Source of the DNA: Sphingobacterium populi
GTDB lineage: Bacteria; Bacteroidota; Bacteroidia; Sphingobacteriales; Sphingobacteriaceae
Direction: 5' to 3'
Assembly (NCBI RefSeq): GCF_001586775.1
Contig: NZ_LQXS01000002.1
Coordinates: 720,565-784,564, forward strand
DNA length: 64,000 nt
In this document: positions 25,389 through 34,980 of the stretch, one piece after another
How positions within the stretch are numbered: position 1 is the stretch's first letter
How the letters are laid out: each line of letters opens with the position of its first letter
The notes under the pieces: model-generated
What the model was told of the DNA's origin: nothing
Databases searched by the model: none
The model's input: the letters and a program-made list of their open reading frames with translations, nothing else
Translations under genes and position numbers: made by a program

Positions 25389-27851
25389 AATGCCCTATGT
25401 GGGCATAGACCATTATCAGGGGATGCCCATACTATACGGTGACCGTGGTGATTTTTCAGTCGTTATGCGGCTGACCAATCCCGTCTTACAGTATGGTGCC
25501 GACCCCGAAGCCTACACCGTTTTCCAACAGGTATTGCTCGGCGTCGTCAAAATACTTGGCGAGGGGCATATCATCCAAAAACAGGATGTATTTATCAGGC
25601 GAAAGTACAGGGCCGAACCCGCATCCGAATTTCTGCAACAGAAATACCAGGAACACTTTGACGGACGGGAGTACACCGAGATCAGAACCTACCTGACCAT
25701 CACCCGCCAAATCAAAAAGGGTGCTTTCTATACATACGACAGACGGGTACTTGTGAATTTCGGACAGAATATGGACAAAGTGTTCGACCTGCTCACGGGC
25801 GCAGGACTTTCGCCCTCATACCTTACGGAAGCCGAAATAAACCGCTTTGTAAACAGGGTGCTCGGAATGGAGTTTGAGAACCCTAATATCGCATTGGACA
25901 ATCTTCGTTGCGGAGAGCGTGAGTTGCTGATAGGTGAAAGGGCAATCCGGTGTATCAGTATCATCAACACCGATTCGGTTGACCTGCCAGAAAAGGTCGG
26001 GGCATTTACTTCCCGGACAGAAACGAGTGGGATGCGGGATTTCCCGGTGGACAACCTATTTTTCCTGCACCAAGTTCCCGGTTATAAGACCATTATCTAT
26101 AACCAGCTATTGGAGATTCCAAACCAACAGATCACATTGGGAAACTTGAAGTTAAGCGAAAAAGGCATTCGAGCGTACCCGATCCGGCAAACCTGATGTG
26201 CGTGGAGGACATCGACCGTTTATTGGTGGACGTGGCCCGTGACAACCAGCTATTGGTAAATGCCCATTATTCCATGATCGTATGTGCCGATATGGACAAG
26301 ATCGACAAAACGGCCAATTTTATCGAAGCCGCACTTTTCCAGCAGGGAATTATTCCCTCACGCAATGCCTACAACCAATTGGAACTGTTCCGATGTGCTT
26401 TGCCGGGCGTTGGCGTAGAACTGAAAAAATACGATTGGTTCCTGACCACCGCCGATGCCGCTCTTTGTTTCTTTTTTAGGGAAACACTGCCAAGTGACGA
26501 AAAATCGGATTTTCTAATCCGGTTCACGGACAGGCAGGGCATACCCGTAGGCATCGATCCTGCCGACCTGCCGATGCGTACCAACCGTATCAATAACCGG
26601 AACAAGTTTGTATTGGGCCCATCCGGTTCGGGCAAGAGTTTTTTTATGAATGCCCTCGTACAGCAATACATGCTGTACAACATGGATGTCGTCATCGTTG
26701 ATACGGGGCATTCCTATTCAGGGTTATGCGCCTACTTTGGGGGCAGGTACATTACTTGGTCGGACACAAAACCGATCACCATGAACCCTTTTGCCATTGG
26801 AGAAGACGAATACAATATCGAGAAAAAGGATTTTTTGGTCACGTTGGTATGCCTGCTCTGGAAAGGTGCGGACGGAACGGTCTCACCCGTAGAACGTGAC
26901 GTAATCTCCAATGTTATTTCAGCCTATTATGCTGACTGTTTTGGCGAGAAAACAAACAATATCGATAAACTGGATTTCAATTCGTTCTATGAATTTGCCC
27001 TGCACAAGATACCGCAGATAAAAAGCGAGGAAAGGATACCGTTCGACCTTGACGAGTTTCGCTATGTGCTGAAAAAATTCTACCGCGCTGGAGAGTTTGA
27101 TGCCATATTGAACGAAGCCGCCGATTCGTCACTCTTTTCAGAACGGTTCATTGTGTTTGAAATCGATGCGGTCAAGGAAAATCGAATATTATTCCCCATT
27201 GTGACACTGGTGATTATGGATGTTTTCATCCAAAAGATGCGCCACAGGAAAGATCAGAGGAAAGCGTTGATTATCGAGGAAGCATGGAAAGCGATAGCTT
27301 CTCCTTTAATGGGTTCCTATATCCTGTATCTCTATAAAACGGTACGGAAGTTTTGGGGTGAGGCCATCGTGGTCACACAGGAACTGGGCGACATCATCGG
27401 CAATGCCGTTGTCAAGGACAGTATCCTAAATAATTCCGATACCGTGTGTCTCCTTGACCAGAGCAAGTTTATGGAGAACTATACCGAAATCGCCAAACTT
27501 CTTGCTATAACCGAAACGGAACGGAAGAAAATCTTCACGATCGGCAAGTTAGACAATACCGCTGACCGCTCCCGGTTCAAGGAGGTTTATATCCGGCGTG
27601 GCTCGACCGGGGAAGTGTTCGGCGTAGAAGTGAGCATTTTCCAATATCTCGCATTTACCACCGAAAAACCCGAAAAGAGTGCCGTGGAAACCTATGCAAA
27701 ACACTTTGGGAATTACCAATCGGGATTGGAAGCATTTGTTTCCGATTTGGGGAAAAGTGGGCTTGCTTTGGACACTTTTGTCCGGCGGGTAAACCAGACA
27801 AATGCACCGATTAAAATAGCAGAAGAATATTTTAAACCAGATTTTACATGA
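25360..27851 (+). pseudogene. traG: TraG (VirB4-like) conjugation ATPase, split by a one-base deletion in an A run
   Basis: The gene reads MKTERKTAFEMPYVGID from 25360 to a stop at 26194-26196. In another frame, from about 26160, it continues as KRHSSVPDPANLMCVEDIDR and runs to 27851. Adding one A to the A5 run at 26160-26164 restores a single 830-residue VirB4-type ATPase, the normal size. Walker A is GPSGSGKSFFMN and Walker B ALIIEEAWKA. TraG powers the mating pore, so the element cannot transfer if the lesion is real. The rest of the operon is intact, which makes a base-calling error quite possible. Confidence 0.85.
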
Positions 27852-28507
27852 AACGATTTATTGCAATAACGATCCTGTCCTTTGCTGTTTTCCTTGCAAG
27901 AGGACAGATCTATATCGACCCAGCCGTGGCGGCCGCAACGGGTGTCCATGCCGGAGTAATGAACAGCCAGCTGGGCAACGTAAACGACAACCTCACGCTA
28001 ATCCAGCGAGGACAGTTGGCCGTAACTGGCCAGCTCCTGATCGTGAACGATTTGCAGGACAAGATTTATAAAGGGTTGAGCGAAGTTTCCGGCGTTGTCC
28101 GTTCCCTGCTCACCGTGAAAGATATTGCCAGTATTTCCCTTGACATCGTTAACGACGTGGAAAAGGCAATGAACATTGCAAAGGGAAATCCAGCACTCCT
28201 ACTGTTCGCCGAAGCGGGCGCAAGGGAATTTAAGACACGGGCGACCAACCTGTCTGCCGAGGTCAGCGCTTTTGTGCTAAAAGGTGGAAAGGACAACCTA
28301 ATGGATTCGGGAGAGCGGGCAAAATTGCTCAACCGTATAAGAACGGAGTTGACCATCTTGCGGGGCGTAGCCTTTGGGATGCTCCGAAGTATGTACTGGG
28401 CGAAGCAACGCGGTATTCTTAACTCCATCAACCCATACGCTGGTTTTATCAATATCGACAAACAGATTGCCGATGACATTATTCGTAATTCAAGATTGCT
28501 CAAATGA
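27848..28507 (+). CDS. TraI-like exported transfer protein, copy 1
   Basis: The 219-residue product has a signal peptide (RFIAITILSFAVFLARGQ) and a helical mature part. It is one of three consecutive related proteins; copies 1 and 3 share MLRSMYWAKQRGILNSINPY with MERSMYWAKINGVLKTANPY, and FINIDKQIADDIIRN with FINMDKRKADEIIRN. Proteins after traG in Bacteroidota operons with this character are usually labelled TraI (DUF4141-type), with a periplasmic role comparable to VirB5. It overlaps its neighbours by 4 bases on each side. Confidence 0.65.
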   Translation: MKRFIAITILSFAVFLARGQIYIDPAVAAATGVHAGVMNSQLGNVNDNLTLIQRGQLAVTGQLLIVNDLQDKIYKGLSEVSGVVRSLLTVKDIASISLDIVNDVEKAMNIAKGNPALLLFAEAGAREFKTRATNLSAEVSAFVLKGGKDNLMDSGERAKLLNRIRTELTILRGVAFGMLRSMYWAKQRGILNSINPYAGFINIDKQIADDIIRNSRLLK

Positions 28508-29166
28508 TGAGATACGTAATCCTAACCCTATTGATTTTGGTCATCGCCTTGACCAAAGCAAACGCACAGCTCAATGTGGAACTACTCCACCAATTGGTCG
28601 AACACAGCAAAGATGAATACGACCGCCAAATCACCGCAAGAAACAAACAGGCCATTACTTCGGCCAACGAGGAAGTGAACCGAGAGGAAACGGCAAAACT
28701 CAAAACCCGTTACCGAGAACTGCACAGCCGTTTTCAGGTTTTGGGAACAGCTTTGCAGGGGCTTAGTATGGGGTTGGAATCCGCGCCAATCGTAACCGAG
28801 ATCATAAACCAACAGAAAAGGATTATAGGCATTGTTTTCACATATCCCGAATTTATGTTGCTCGCCATAGATGCGGAAAGGGATATGGCAGAAAAAGCCG
28901 TGCAGTTAACCCGTTACCTCACCGGACTTTTTATCAGTATCAGCGACCTCAACCAGATGAAAGCGAGCGACAGGAGAATACTGTACGGACACGTCCTGCA
29001 GGAGCTTCGGGCAATCGCCGGAGCATCAAGGGGGCTTGCAATTACCATGTACTATTCGACACGAAAAAAACTGCTCAATTCCCTCAATCCGTTTTCGGCC
29101 TACATCAACGAGGACAAGCGCATAGTCGATAATATTTTAAGACAATTGGAAGAATTTAAACCATGA
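28504..29166 (+). CDS. TraI-like exported transfer protein, copy 2
   Basis: The 220-residue product has a signal peptide (LTLLILVIALTKANAQ) and a long helical, coiled-coil-rich N-terminal half (HQLVEHSKDEYDRQITARNK). Its C-terminal half follows the same plan as copies 1 and 3 (TMYYSTRKKLLNSLNPFSAY, INEDKRIVDNILRQ). It is the most diverged of the three. Periplasmic assembly role inferred from position only. Confidence 0.65.
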   Translation: MMRYVILTLLILVIALTKANAQLNVELLHQLVEHSKDEYDRQITARNKQAITSANEEVNREETAKLKTRYRELHSRFQVLGTALQGLSMGLESAPIVTEIINQQKRIIGIVFTYPEFMLLAIDAERDMAEKAVQLTRYLTGLFISISDLNQMKASDRRILYGHVLQELRAIAGASRGLAITMYYSTRKKLLNSLNPFSAYINEDKRIVDNILRQLEEFKP

Positions 29167-29837
29167 AAACACAACTCATAACCCTACTGTTTATGTGTCT
29201 TTCAACATGGGTTTTCGGACAAAGCTATGTGACGATCATCTACGATGCCAAGCATCTTGCCATCGTAAACGAGAATGGTGCGGTCAGGTTGGTTTCCGAA
29301 CAGGCCCACAACAATATGCTTGGTAACATCCGTGGACGGATCGACGATATTAACGTCAACCTTTCTTCCGTGGTACTGGTGCAGAATATGATACACCGAT
29401 CACTGACCGAAGTGGATCGGGCATTGAAGTCCGGCCGTTCCGCGCTCCATATTACAAGGCTTGTTCAGGACATAGCCAACCACAGCACAAAAATGCTCGA
29501 AACCGCCAAAGGTGAACCGTGGCTGCTGCTCTTTGCCGAGGACGTCGCCCGCCAGCTAAAGGACAGGGGAATAAACCTTGCTGCCGAAGTCTCCAAGTTT
29601 GTTCTCCAAGAGGGAAAAAACGTACTCATGGATTACGAAAAAAGAGACCACCTCATGCGCAAGATCATTCTTGAACTGAAAGTGATACGGGCATTGGTAT
29701 TCAGCATGGAAAGGTCTATGTATTGGGCGAAGATTAATGGCGTACTGAAAACAGCGAATCCATACAGAAACTTTATCAATATGGACAAGCGCAAAGCGGA
29801 TGAGATCATTCGGAACTATTATCTATTTAAAGACTGA
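29163..29837 (+). CDS. TraI-like exported transfer protein, copy 3
   Basis: The 224-residue product has a signal peptide (LITLLFMCLSTWVFGQ) and is clearly paralogous to copy 1 through most of its length, for example NVNLSSVVLVQNMIHRSLTE and GEPWLLLFAEDVARQLKDRG against GNPALLLFAEAGAREFKTRA. Three such genes in a row point to duplication and specialisation of a periplasmic component. It overlaps copy 2 by 4 bases and is 2 bases from the next gene. Confidence 0.65.
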   Translation: MKTQLITLLFMCLSTWVFGQSYVTIIYDAKHLAIVNENGAVRLVSEQAHNNMLGNIRGRIDDINVNLSSVVLVQNMIHRSLTEVDRALKSGRSALHITRLVQDIANHSTKMLETAKGEPWLLLFAEDVARQLKDRGINLAAEVSKFVLQEGKNVLMDYEKRDHLMRKIILELKVIRALVFSMERSMYWAKINGVLKTANPYRNFINMDKRKADEIIRNYYLFKD

Positions 29838-29839
29838 AT

Positions 29840-30628
29840 ATGATAACAAAATATATCACAACGCTACTGTTGTGCCTGTTTTCCATCACGGGAACAATGG
29901 CGCAGAACGTGAAGCGACAGACCGACAAACATATCGTACACCAACAGGAACGTATGGTTCACAAGCAATGGGATCGCAAGAAGTTTACACCGACAAGTGG
30001 CTTTCTCGGTCTCAACTATCAATATTGGCTCACCTGGGCGTGGCACCCCAATTACCCCAAGACCGACCGCCGACCGTTGAGCGGTACAGGCCCGCAAACC
30101 TTGCGCATGGGTATGGTACTGGCCATGCAACAAACGGACGAAGCCTATAAAAAGCATACGGACACCATCCGAAACGTAGCGGTCACGGAAGCCCTCAATT
30201 ATTCCGGTCTGGTCACGGATGCCGACCCCTTGTGGCTTCTGTATTACCGCAAGGAATTTGGAAGCCTGACGGGCGACACTGACACCGACCCACTTGCCGG
30301 ACTTTCACCGGACGTCGGGGATTATTTGAGGAGCAAAGGTCTATTGGAATGGTACAGCGAAGAACGTGCAGAACTCAAAGAACGGTTGGAAGCGGCCCGA
30401 ACGACAACGCTTGACCGTGGCAGCCGTATCATGGCTTATCACCGTTTACTTGGAGAACACAGGAAACTACTGTCCGCATGGGAAGCCAAAAAGAACTATG
30501 CCGCCAAATTCCTTTTATTGGCCAAGAACCGTGACCGCCTACGTAGTGACAATCCAGACCATCCGGAGTTTTCGGGCAATCGCTCCGACGTACAGATTGC
30601 GGAGGACATCCTAAAAAGAACGCAATAA
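29840..30628 (+). CDS. exported protein of the transfer operon, unknown family
   Basis: The 262-residue product has a signal peptide (TTLLLCLFSITGTMAQ) and a mature part with tryptophan-rich FLGLNYQYWLTWAWHPNYPK and a long charged helix (YSEERAELKERLEAARTTTL). It sits between the TraI-like genes and traJ, where Bacteroidota elements often carry a hypothetical exported gene. I do not recognise a named domain. Presumably a periplasmic or outer-membrane part of the mating apparatus. Confidence 0.55.
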   Translation: MITKYITTLLLCLFSITGTMAQNVKRQTDKHIVHQQERMVHKQWDRKKFTPTSGFLGLNYQYWLTWAWHPNYPKTDRRPLSGTGPQTLRMGMVLAMQQTDEAYKKHTDTIRNVAVTEALNYSGLVTDADPLWLLYYRKEFGSLTGDTDTDPLAGLSPDVGDYLRSKGLLEWYSEERAELKERLEAARTTTLDRGSRIMAYHRLLGEHRKLLSAWEAKKNYAAKFLLLAKNRDRLRSDNPDHPEFSGNRSDVQIAEDILKRTQ

Positions 30629-30646
30629 CCAAAATCAGATTACTTT

Positions 30647-31789
30647 ATGGACTTTATCAACATGACGGGGATAATGCCCCGTTTTTTATTGCAGGGAAAC
30701 CCTGTAAACGTGCCCGATTCATTTAAGGAAACGTTCAACTTTTTGCAGGGGAAAGGTGTCTATGAAGAGGGTGTCATGCACTTTCTCAAAGGCATGAAAA
30801 ACACGGTATGGACACACTTCGACACTTTCATAACCGATGCGCAGGCCCTCGCTGCCATCTTCATGCTCATATTCTTTGCCATCAAATCATACGAAATGAT
30901 GGCGGGCGACAAGAAGATGGAAATTATGCCTTTATTGCGGCCCTTCGGGCTGGTAATGGTAATTATCTGGTGGGCTACGTTTACCCGCGTACTTGCATAT
31001 CCCACGGACATCGTAGCCGCCAAGACGGAAAGCCTTTTTGACAGCGGACAGATCGAGGTAATCAACCTACGATTGCAACGGGCAAAACTCATGGTGGACG
31101 TTGCCGATCAGCTCACCACTATACAGGCCGAAACCGAGATCGCCGAAAAAGAAGCGGATACATGGTACGGTCAGGCATGGGATGCCGTCACCTCAACGGT
31201 AAAGGAGGGATTTACCGCCGTATGGAATCCGATAGTTGAACTTAAAAACCGGATGCAGGTCGGGTTACAGCTATTGGCGACCAATACACTCGAAACATTG
31301 GCTATTTGGGTATTGCGCATCTGCGTTTATATCATATTCATTATCCAGATCATCTATTTGACCATCCTTATCATATTAGGTCCGTTTAGTGTCGCCGTAT
31401 CAATTCTACCTGCCTTTAGGGACTCCTTTGGTACATGGATAGCCCGGTTTATCAGCGTAAACCTGTATTCGGGAATTGCCTATCTGGTCATGCACATAGC
31501 CAGCCTGTTCCAACAGTATGCAATGGAGGCCGAGATCACAAGGTATCAGCAACTCGTTGACAGCACGGGCGACACAATGGAGAAGATGGCTGTATTTGCT
31601 GGTAACGGACTTTTGAGTTTCGGCATCGTCATCGTGACGTTCCTGATCGGAGGATTGACCATGCTCACCGTACCGAGCATCAGCACATGGATCGTATCGA
31701 CAAGCGGTATCACCTCGGCCGCAAGCACAATGGGACGCGGAGCATCCAATGCGACCCGCATGGCAAGGAGGATAATAGCCAAATTTTAG
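30647..31789 (+). CDS. traJ: conjugative transposon protein TraJ
   Basis: The 380-residue protein has several hydrophobic spans (AIFMLIFFAIKSYEM; PFGLVMVIIWWATF; VYIIFIIQIIYLTILIILG; LLSFGIVIVTFLIGGLTML) arranged as in TraJ, the polytopic inner-membrane protein comparable to VirB6. The hydrophilic central stretch (residues 130-200) lies between spans 2 and 3. It is followed directly by traK. Length and order match CTnDOT-like operons. Confidence 0.85.
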   Translation: MDFINMTGIMPRFLLQGNPVNVPDSFKETFNFLQGKGVYEEGVMHFLKGMKNTVWTHFDTFITDAQALAAIFMLIFFAIKSYEMMAGDKKMEIMPLLRPFGLVMVIIWWATFTRVLAYPTDIVAAKTESLFDSGQIEVINLRLQRAKLMVDVADQLTTIQAETEIAEKEADTWYGQAWDAVTSTVKEGFTAVWNPIVELKNRMQVGLQLLATNTLETLAIWVLRICVYIIFIIQIIYLTILIILGPFSVAVSILPAFRDSFGTWIARFISVNLYSGIAYLVMHIASLFQQYAMEAEITRYQQLVDSTGDTMEKMAVFAGNGLLSFGIVIVTFLIGGLTMLTVPSISTWIVSTSGITSAASTMGRGASNATRMARRIIAKF

Positions 31790-31811
31790 ACCCTTTTAAG
31801 CATCTGTTTTC

Positions 31812-32432
31812 ATGATAATAAAAAATATCGAAGCCAAGATCAGGCTTGCCACCTTTATTGCGGGAGCAAGTCTGACCGCCGCCCTGCTCATGGTAGTGGC
31901 GGTATCTTTTTTTGCCTACAAACAGGTCGGTAATGCACGTAAATCAGTGTATATACTCGATGCCAATAACGTACCCATGTCCGCACGACAGACAGACGTG
32001 GAGGTGAACAGACCCGTCGAGTACCGTACACATATCAACCTGTTCCATTCGCTGTTTTTCACCCTTGCACCCGACGATAAATTCATCGAATACCAAATGA
32101 AAAAAGCCATGTACCTGATCGATGAATCCGGTGCATTGCAGTACAATAACCTACGGGAAAAAGGTTTTTTCAACTCCGTACTATCGTCCAGCTCCGTACT
32201 CACCATCCAGACGGATTCCATCCATCTCGATCTGGTGAACAAATATTTCCGCTACTACGGCAAACAGACCATAGACCGGCGCAGCTCGACAGTTGTACGC
32301 ACGTTGGTCACGGAGGGCTATTTGCGAGACCTTGAAATGCGCACGGAGAACAATGGCCACGGCGTACTGATAACCCGATGGAAAACACTCGAAAACAAAG
32401 ACATCAGCTATGTTCAGAAAAATAACTTCTAA
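31812..32432 (+). CDS. traK: conjugative transposon protein TraK
   Basis: The 206-residue product has one N-terminal span (ATFIAGASLTAALLMVVAVS, residues 13-32) and a periplasmic domain with a VirB8-like look (NLFHSLFFTLAPDDKFIEYQ; RTLVTEGYLRDLEMRTENN). TraK of Bacteroidota elements has this size and position. Its last 23 bases overlap the start of the next gene. Confidence 0.88.
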   Translation: MIIKNIEAKIRLATFIAGASLTAALLMVVAVSFFAYKQVGNARKSVYILDANNVPMSARQTDVEVNRPVEYRTHINLFHSLFFTLAPDDKFIEYQMKKAMYLIDESGALQYNNLREKGFFNSVLSSSSVLTIQTDSIHLDLVNKYFRYYGKQTIDRRSSTVVRTLVTEGYLRDLEMRTENNGHGVLITRWKTLENKDISYVQKNNF

Positions 32433-32850
32433 CCGTCCGCCTGATACGACGGTGTGGACAGCTTTTTACAGGGAATTTGGCAAGTACGCCGATGGAAGCG
32501 CCCACCGTACTAAACGGTTCCTTGAAACCCGGCCACGTACGGTATTTGTCGCAATGATACTAAGCATCCTTGGTTCCGTTGGATGCTTTCTTTTTCTCCC
32601 AAAGGAAAAATCCAAGAAAGACAGCCCAAATCTTTTCGTACAACAACCCTTAATGGATGGAATGGGCGGTATCGTCACCACCGTTTCGACCTTAAAGGAG
32701 TTGTTGGAAATCCGCACCGTACTTGATGGACTGATTGAAAAAGACAGTTTGGACAGCTCCGATAGCCTGCTGATGGAAAATGCCATCGACAGGATGCAGG
32801 TACTCGAAAAGCGGTTGTCCGAAGCCAACAAACCCCACAATTCACCCTAA
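32410..32850 (+). CDS. TraL-position single-span membrane protein
   Basis: The 146-residue product has one span (TVFVAMILSILGSVGCFLFL, about residues 45-64) preceded by a basic cytoplasmic part and followed by an acidic helical periplasmic tail. It lies between traK and traM, the place of TraL, although sequence similarity to other TraL proteins is not evident by eye. Confidence 0.6.
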   Translation: MFRKITSNRPPDTTVWTAFYREFGKYADGSAHRTKRFLETRPRTVFVAMILSILGSVGCFLFLPKEKSKKDSPNLFVQQPLMDGMGGIVTTVSTLKELLEIRTVLDGLIEKDSLDSSDSLLMENAIDRMQVLEKRLSEANKPHNSP

Positions 32851-32864
32851 TATAATCCAACAAT

Positions 32865-34004
32865 ATGAAAATCAATTTCAGACAACCACGCTATGTGCTG
32901 CCCCTAATAGTGTTGCCCTTTCTATGCCTATTCTTTTATGTGTACCAGACTGGGTTTGCTAAAGAAGAAGCACCCGGGCAAGAGGGCGATCCCTTGCAGG
33001 GGCAGATTGCCGATGTATCGGAGGACGTGAAGAACCGTGCGCTTTCCGACAAACTTGCCGCCTACCGTGAGCAGTACCGCCGTGGAGACGGCTATACGGC
33101 AATAGGCCAGTTACAGGAGGAACGGGCTGAACAATTCCGTTTCGATGAAATGTACAACGAAGAGCAAAAACGCAGACTTGATTCCATCGAGCGGGCGCTC
33201 AAAGATAGGCGGCCGTTTTCCAGCAATGGAGATTTGGAGAATGACGACGAGGACAGAGCCTTACAACAGGCTCTTTCGTCATTACAGCGAAGACCCGAAC
33301 CGATAAGGGAAGAACCTGACAATACCGATCCGATGGAACTTTTCCGTATGCAGATGGCCTATGCGGACAGCATGGCAAGGTCAAACGATCCTGAGCAGCA
33401 GGCAGCCCGCAGGGAACGTGAACGCATGGAAGAAGCGAAACGGGAACTCGAAAACCAACCCCTCTTATCCGTCTCCAAATACGCTACAAATCAAGGAGCG
33501 TTCAACACCATTCGTGCCGAAAGTGACAACACTTTCATACAGGCTATTATCGACGAAAACATGACAGGATATGCCGATTCACGTTTACGTATTCGGCTCA
33601 TGGATGACCTATTGGTCGGCCCGCACCTGGTCAAGAAAAGCAGCCACGTCTTTGCAAGGATTTCAGGCTTTTCAGGACAGCGTGTACTGCTTACCATCAC
33701 TTCCATCATGCACGGAAACAACATACTGCCCGTCCGATTGGAAGTGTACGACAATGACGGTTCCCCCGGACTGTACGTGCCCGCTTCGGCATTCAGGGAG
33801 TTTAGCCGAGAGCTCGGCGGTAACACCACGCAGGGGATTACCCTGCAACAACAAGCGGAAAACAATAGCCAGTTGGTCATGAGCGCCATTCAGCGGATGT
33901 TCAAATCAACCACGACCGCCGTATCAAAGCATATACGGAAGAACAGGGCCAAACTGAAATATAACACGATGGTGTACCTCATCAATCCCCAGGCACTCCG
34001 CTAA
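32865..34004 (+). CDS. traM: conjugative transposon protein TraM
   Basis: The 379-residue protein has an N-terminal span (VLPLIVLPFLCLFFYVYQTG), a long charged and helical linker (residues 30-210, with many Glu/Arg/Gln) and a conserved C-terminal domain (VKKSSHVFARISGFSGQRVL; GNNILPVRLEVYDNDGSPGL). This is TraM, comparable to VirB10. It is the core of the channel that spans the envelope. Confidence 0.87.
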   Translation: MKINFRQPRYVLPLIVLPFLCLFFYVYQTGFAKEEAPGQEGDPLQGQIADVSEDVKNRALSDKLAAYREQYRRGDGYTAIGQLQEERAEQFRFDEMYNEEQKRRLDSIERALKDRRPFSSNGDLENDDEDRALQQALSSLQRRPEPIREEPDNTDPMELFRMQMAYADSMARSNDPEQQAARRERERMEEAKRELENQPLLSVSKYATNQGAFNTIRAESDNTFIQAIIDENMTGYADSRLRIRLMDDLLVGPHLVKKSSHVFARISGFSGQRVLLTITSIMHGNNILPVRLEVYDNDGSPGLYVPASAFREFSRELGGNTTQGITLQQQAENNSQLVMSAIQRMFKSTTTAVSKHIRKNRAKLKYNTMVYLINPQALR

Positions 34005-34048
34005 AGCCAACAGAATTACAAACAGTAAAATCATTTTAAGATTTCACC

Positions 34049-34897
34049 ATGAAAAAGAAACATCATTTTTTAATCCTTTTCCTTTTATGTTTTGTAGGTT
34101 ATTCCGCCCACAGCCAACAAGCTACGGCGACTCGGTTGGGAACACTTCCCGAATTAAGTCTGCACCGTAGCCATACCGTACATCTCCTTTCACCCGAACC
34201 CATCCAATACGTTGACATCGCTTCGCACCATGTATCGGGAGACCTGCCCTTTGAAAACGTATTGCGTATCAAATTAAATAAAGATACCACGCAGACAGAA
34301 CACCTCGATCATGAACTTGGTACAGTTACCATTGTCAGCGATAACTTCGTGGCCCAATACCGCCTTACGGCCCCATTATGGATGAACGATACGAGTATTC
34401 CTGTCATGTTGGAAATCAAACCGGAACACACGCGGCCGTTGGAAATATCGGAAATCGGATTGAGCCGAAGCCAGATGAAAAACCTTGCACTCGGTCTGCT
34501 TACGAAACATGTTCACCGTGCGGTACGAAGTACGAGGGATTACGGCGTCGGTATCGCATTGAATGGCATCAGTACGATAGGTGATTATATTTTCCTTGAC
34601 ATGTCGTTTACCAACACATCAAACCTTTCCTACAAGGTAGATGAACTCCGGTTTTTCATTGAGGACAAGAAGATCACCAAAGCAACGAACGTGCAGACCG
34701 TGGAAATCAAACCCCTGTGGCAATACCAACCATTGACGGAATTTAAGAAAAGACACCGCAATGTGTTCGTACTGAAAAAGGCCACTTTTCCCGGTCGCAA
34801 GGTACTTCGGGTAACGCTCACCGAAAAGCAGATTTCCGGCCGTACGGTCAACCTAAAGATAAAGTACGGAGATATTCTGAAAGCCGATACCTTTTAA
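34049..34897 (+). CDS. traN: conjugative transposon protein TraN (DUF4138)
   Basis: The 282-residue product has a signal peptide (HHFLILFLLCFVGYSAHSQ) and the DUF4138 domain throughout (PEPIQYVDIASHHVSGDLPF; NLSYKVDELRFFIEDKKITK; LWQYQPLTEFKKRHRNVFVL). TraN is the periplasmic/outer-membrane partner of TraM, in the place of VirB9. Start ATG 34049 is fixed by the signal peptide. Confidence 0.88.
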   Translation: MKKKHHFLILFLLCFVGYSAHSQQATATRLGTLPELSLHRSHTVHLLSPEPIQYVDIASHHVSGDLPFENVLRIKLNKDTTQTEHLDHELGTVTIVSDNFVAQYRLTAPLWMNDTSIPVMLEIKPEHTRPLEISEIGLSRSQMKNLALGLLTKHVHRAVRSTRDYGVGIALNGISTIGDYIFLDMSFTNTSNLSYKVDELRFFIEDKKITKATNVQTVEIKPLWQYQPLTEFKKRHRNVFVLKKATFPGRKVLRVTLTEKQISGRTVNLKIKYGDILKADTF

Positions 34898-34980
34898 ATC
34901 GGCTTTACCCAACCTTTTAAAATCAATTATTATGGAAGAACGGCGTCGCCATCCTTCCAACCTTACAAAGACAAACATTT

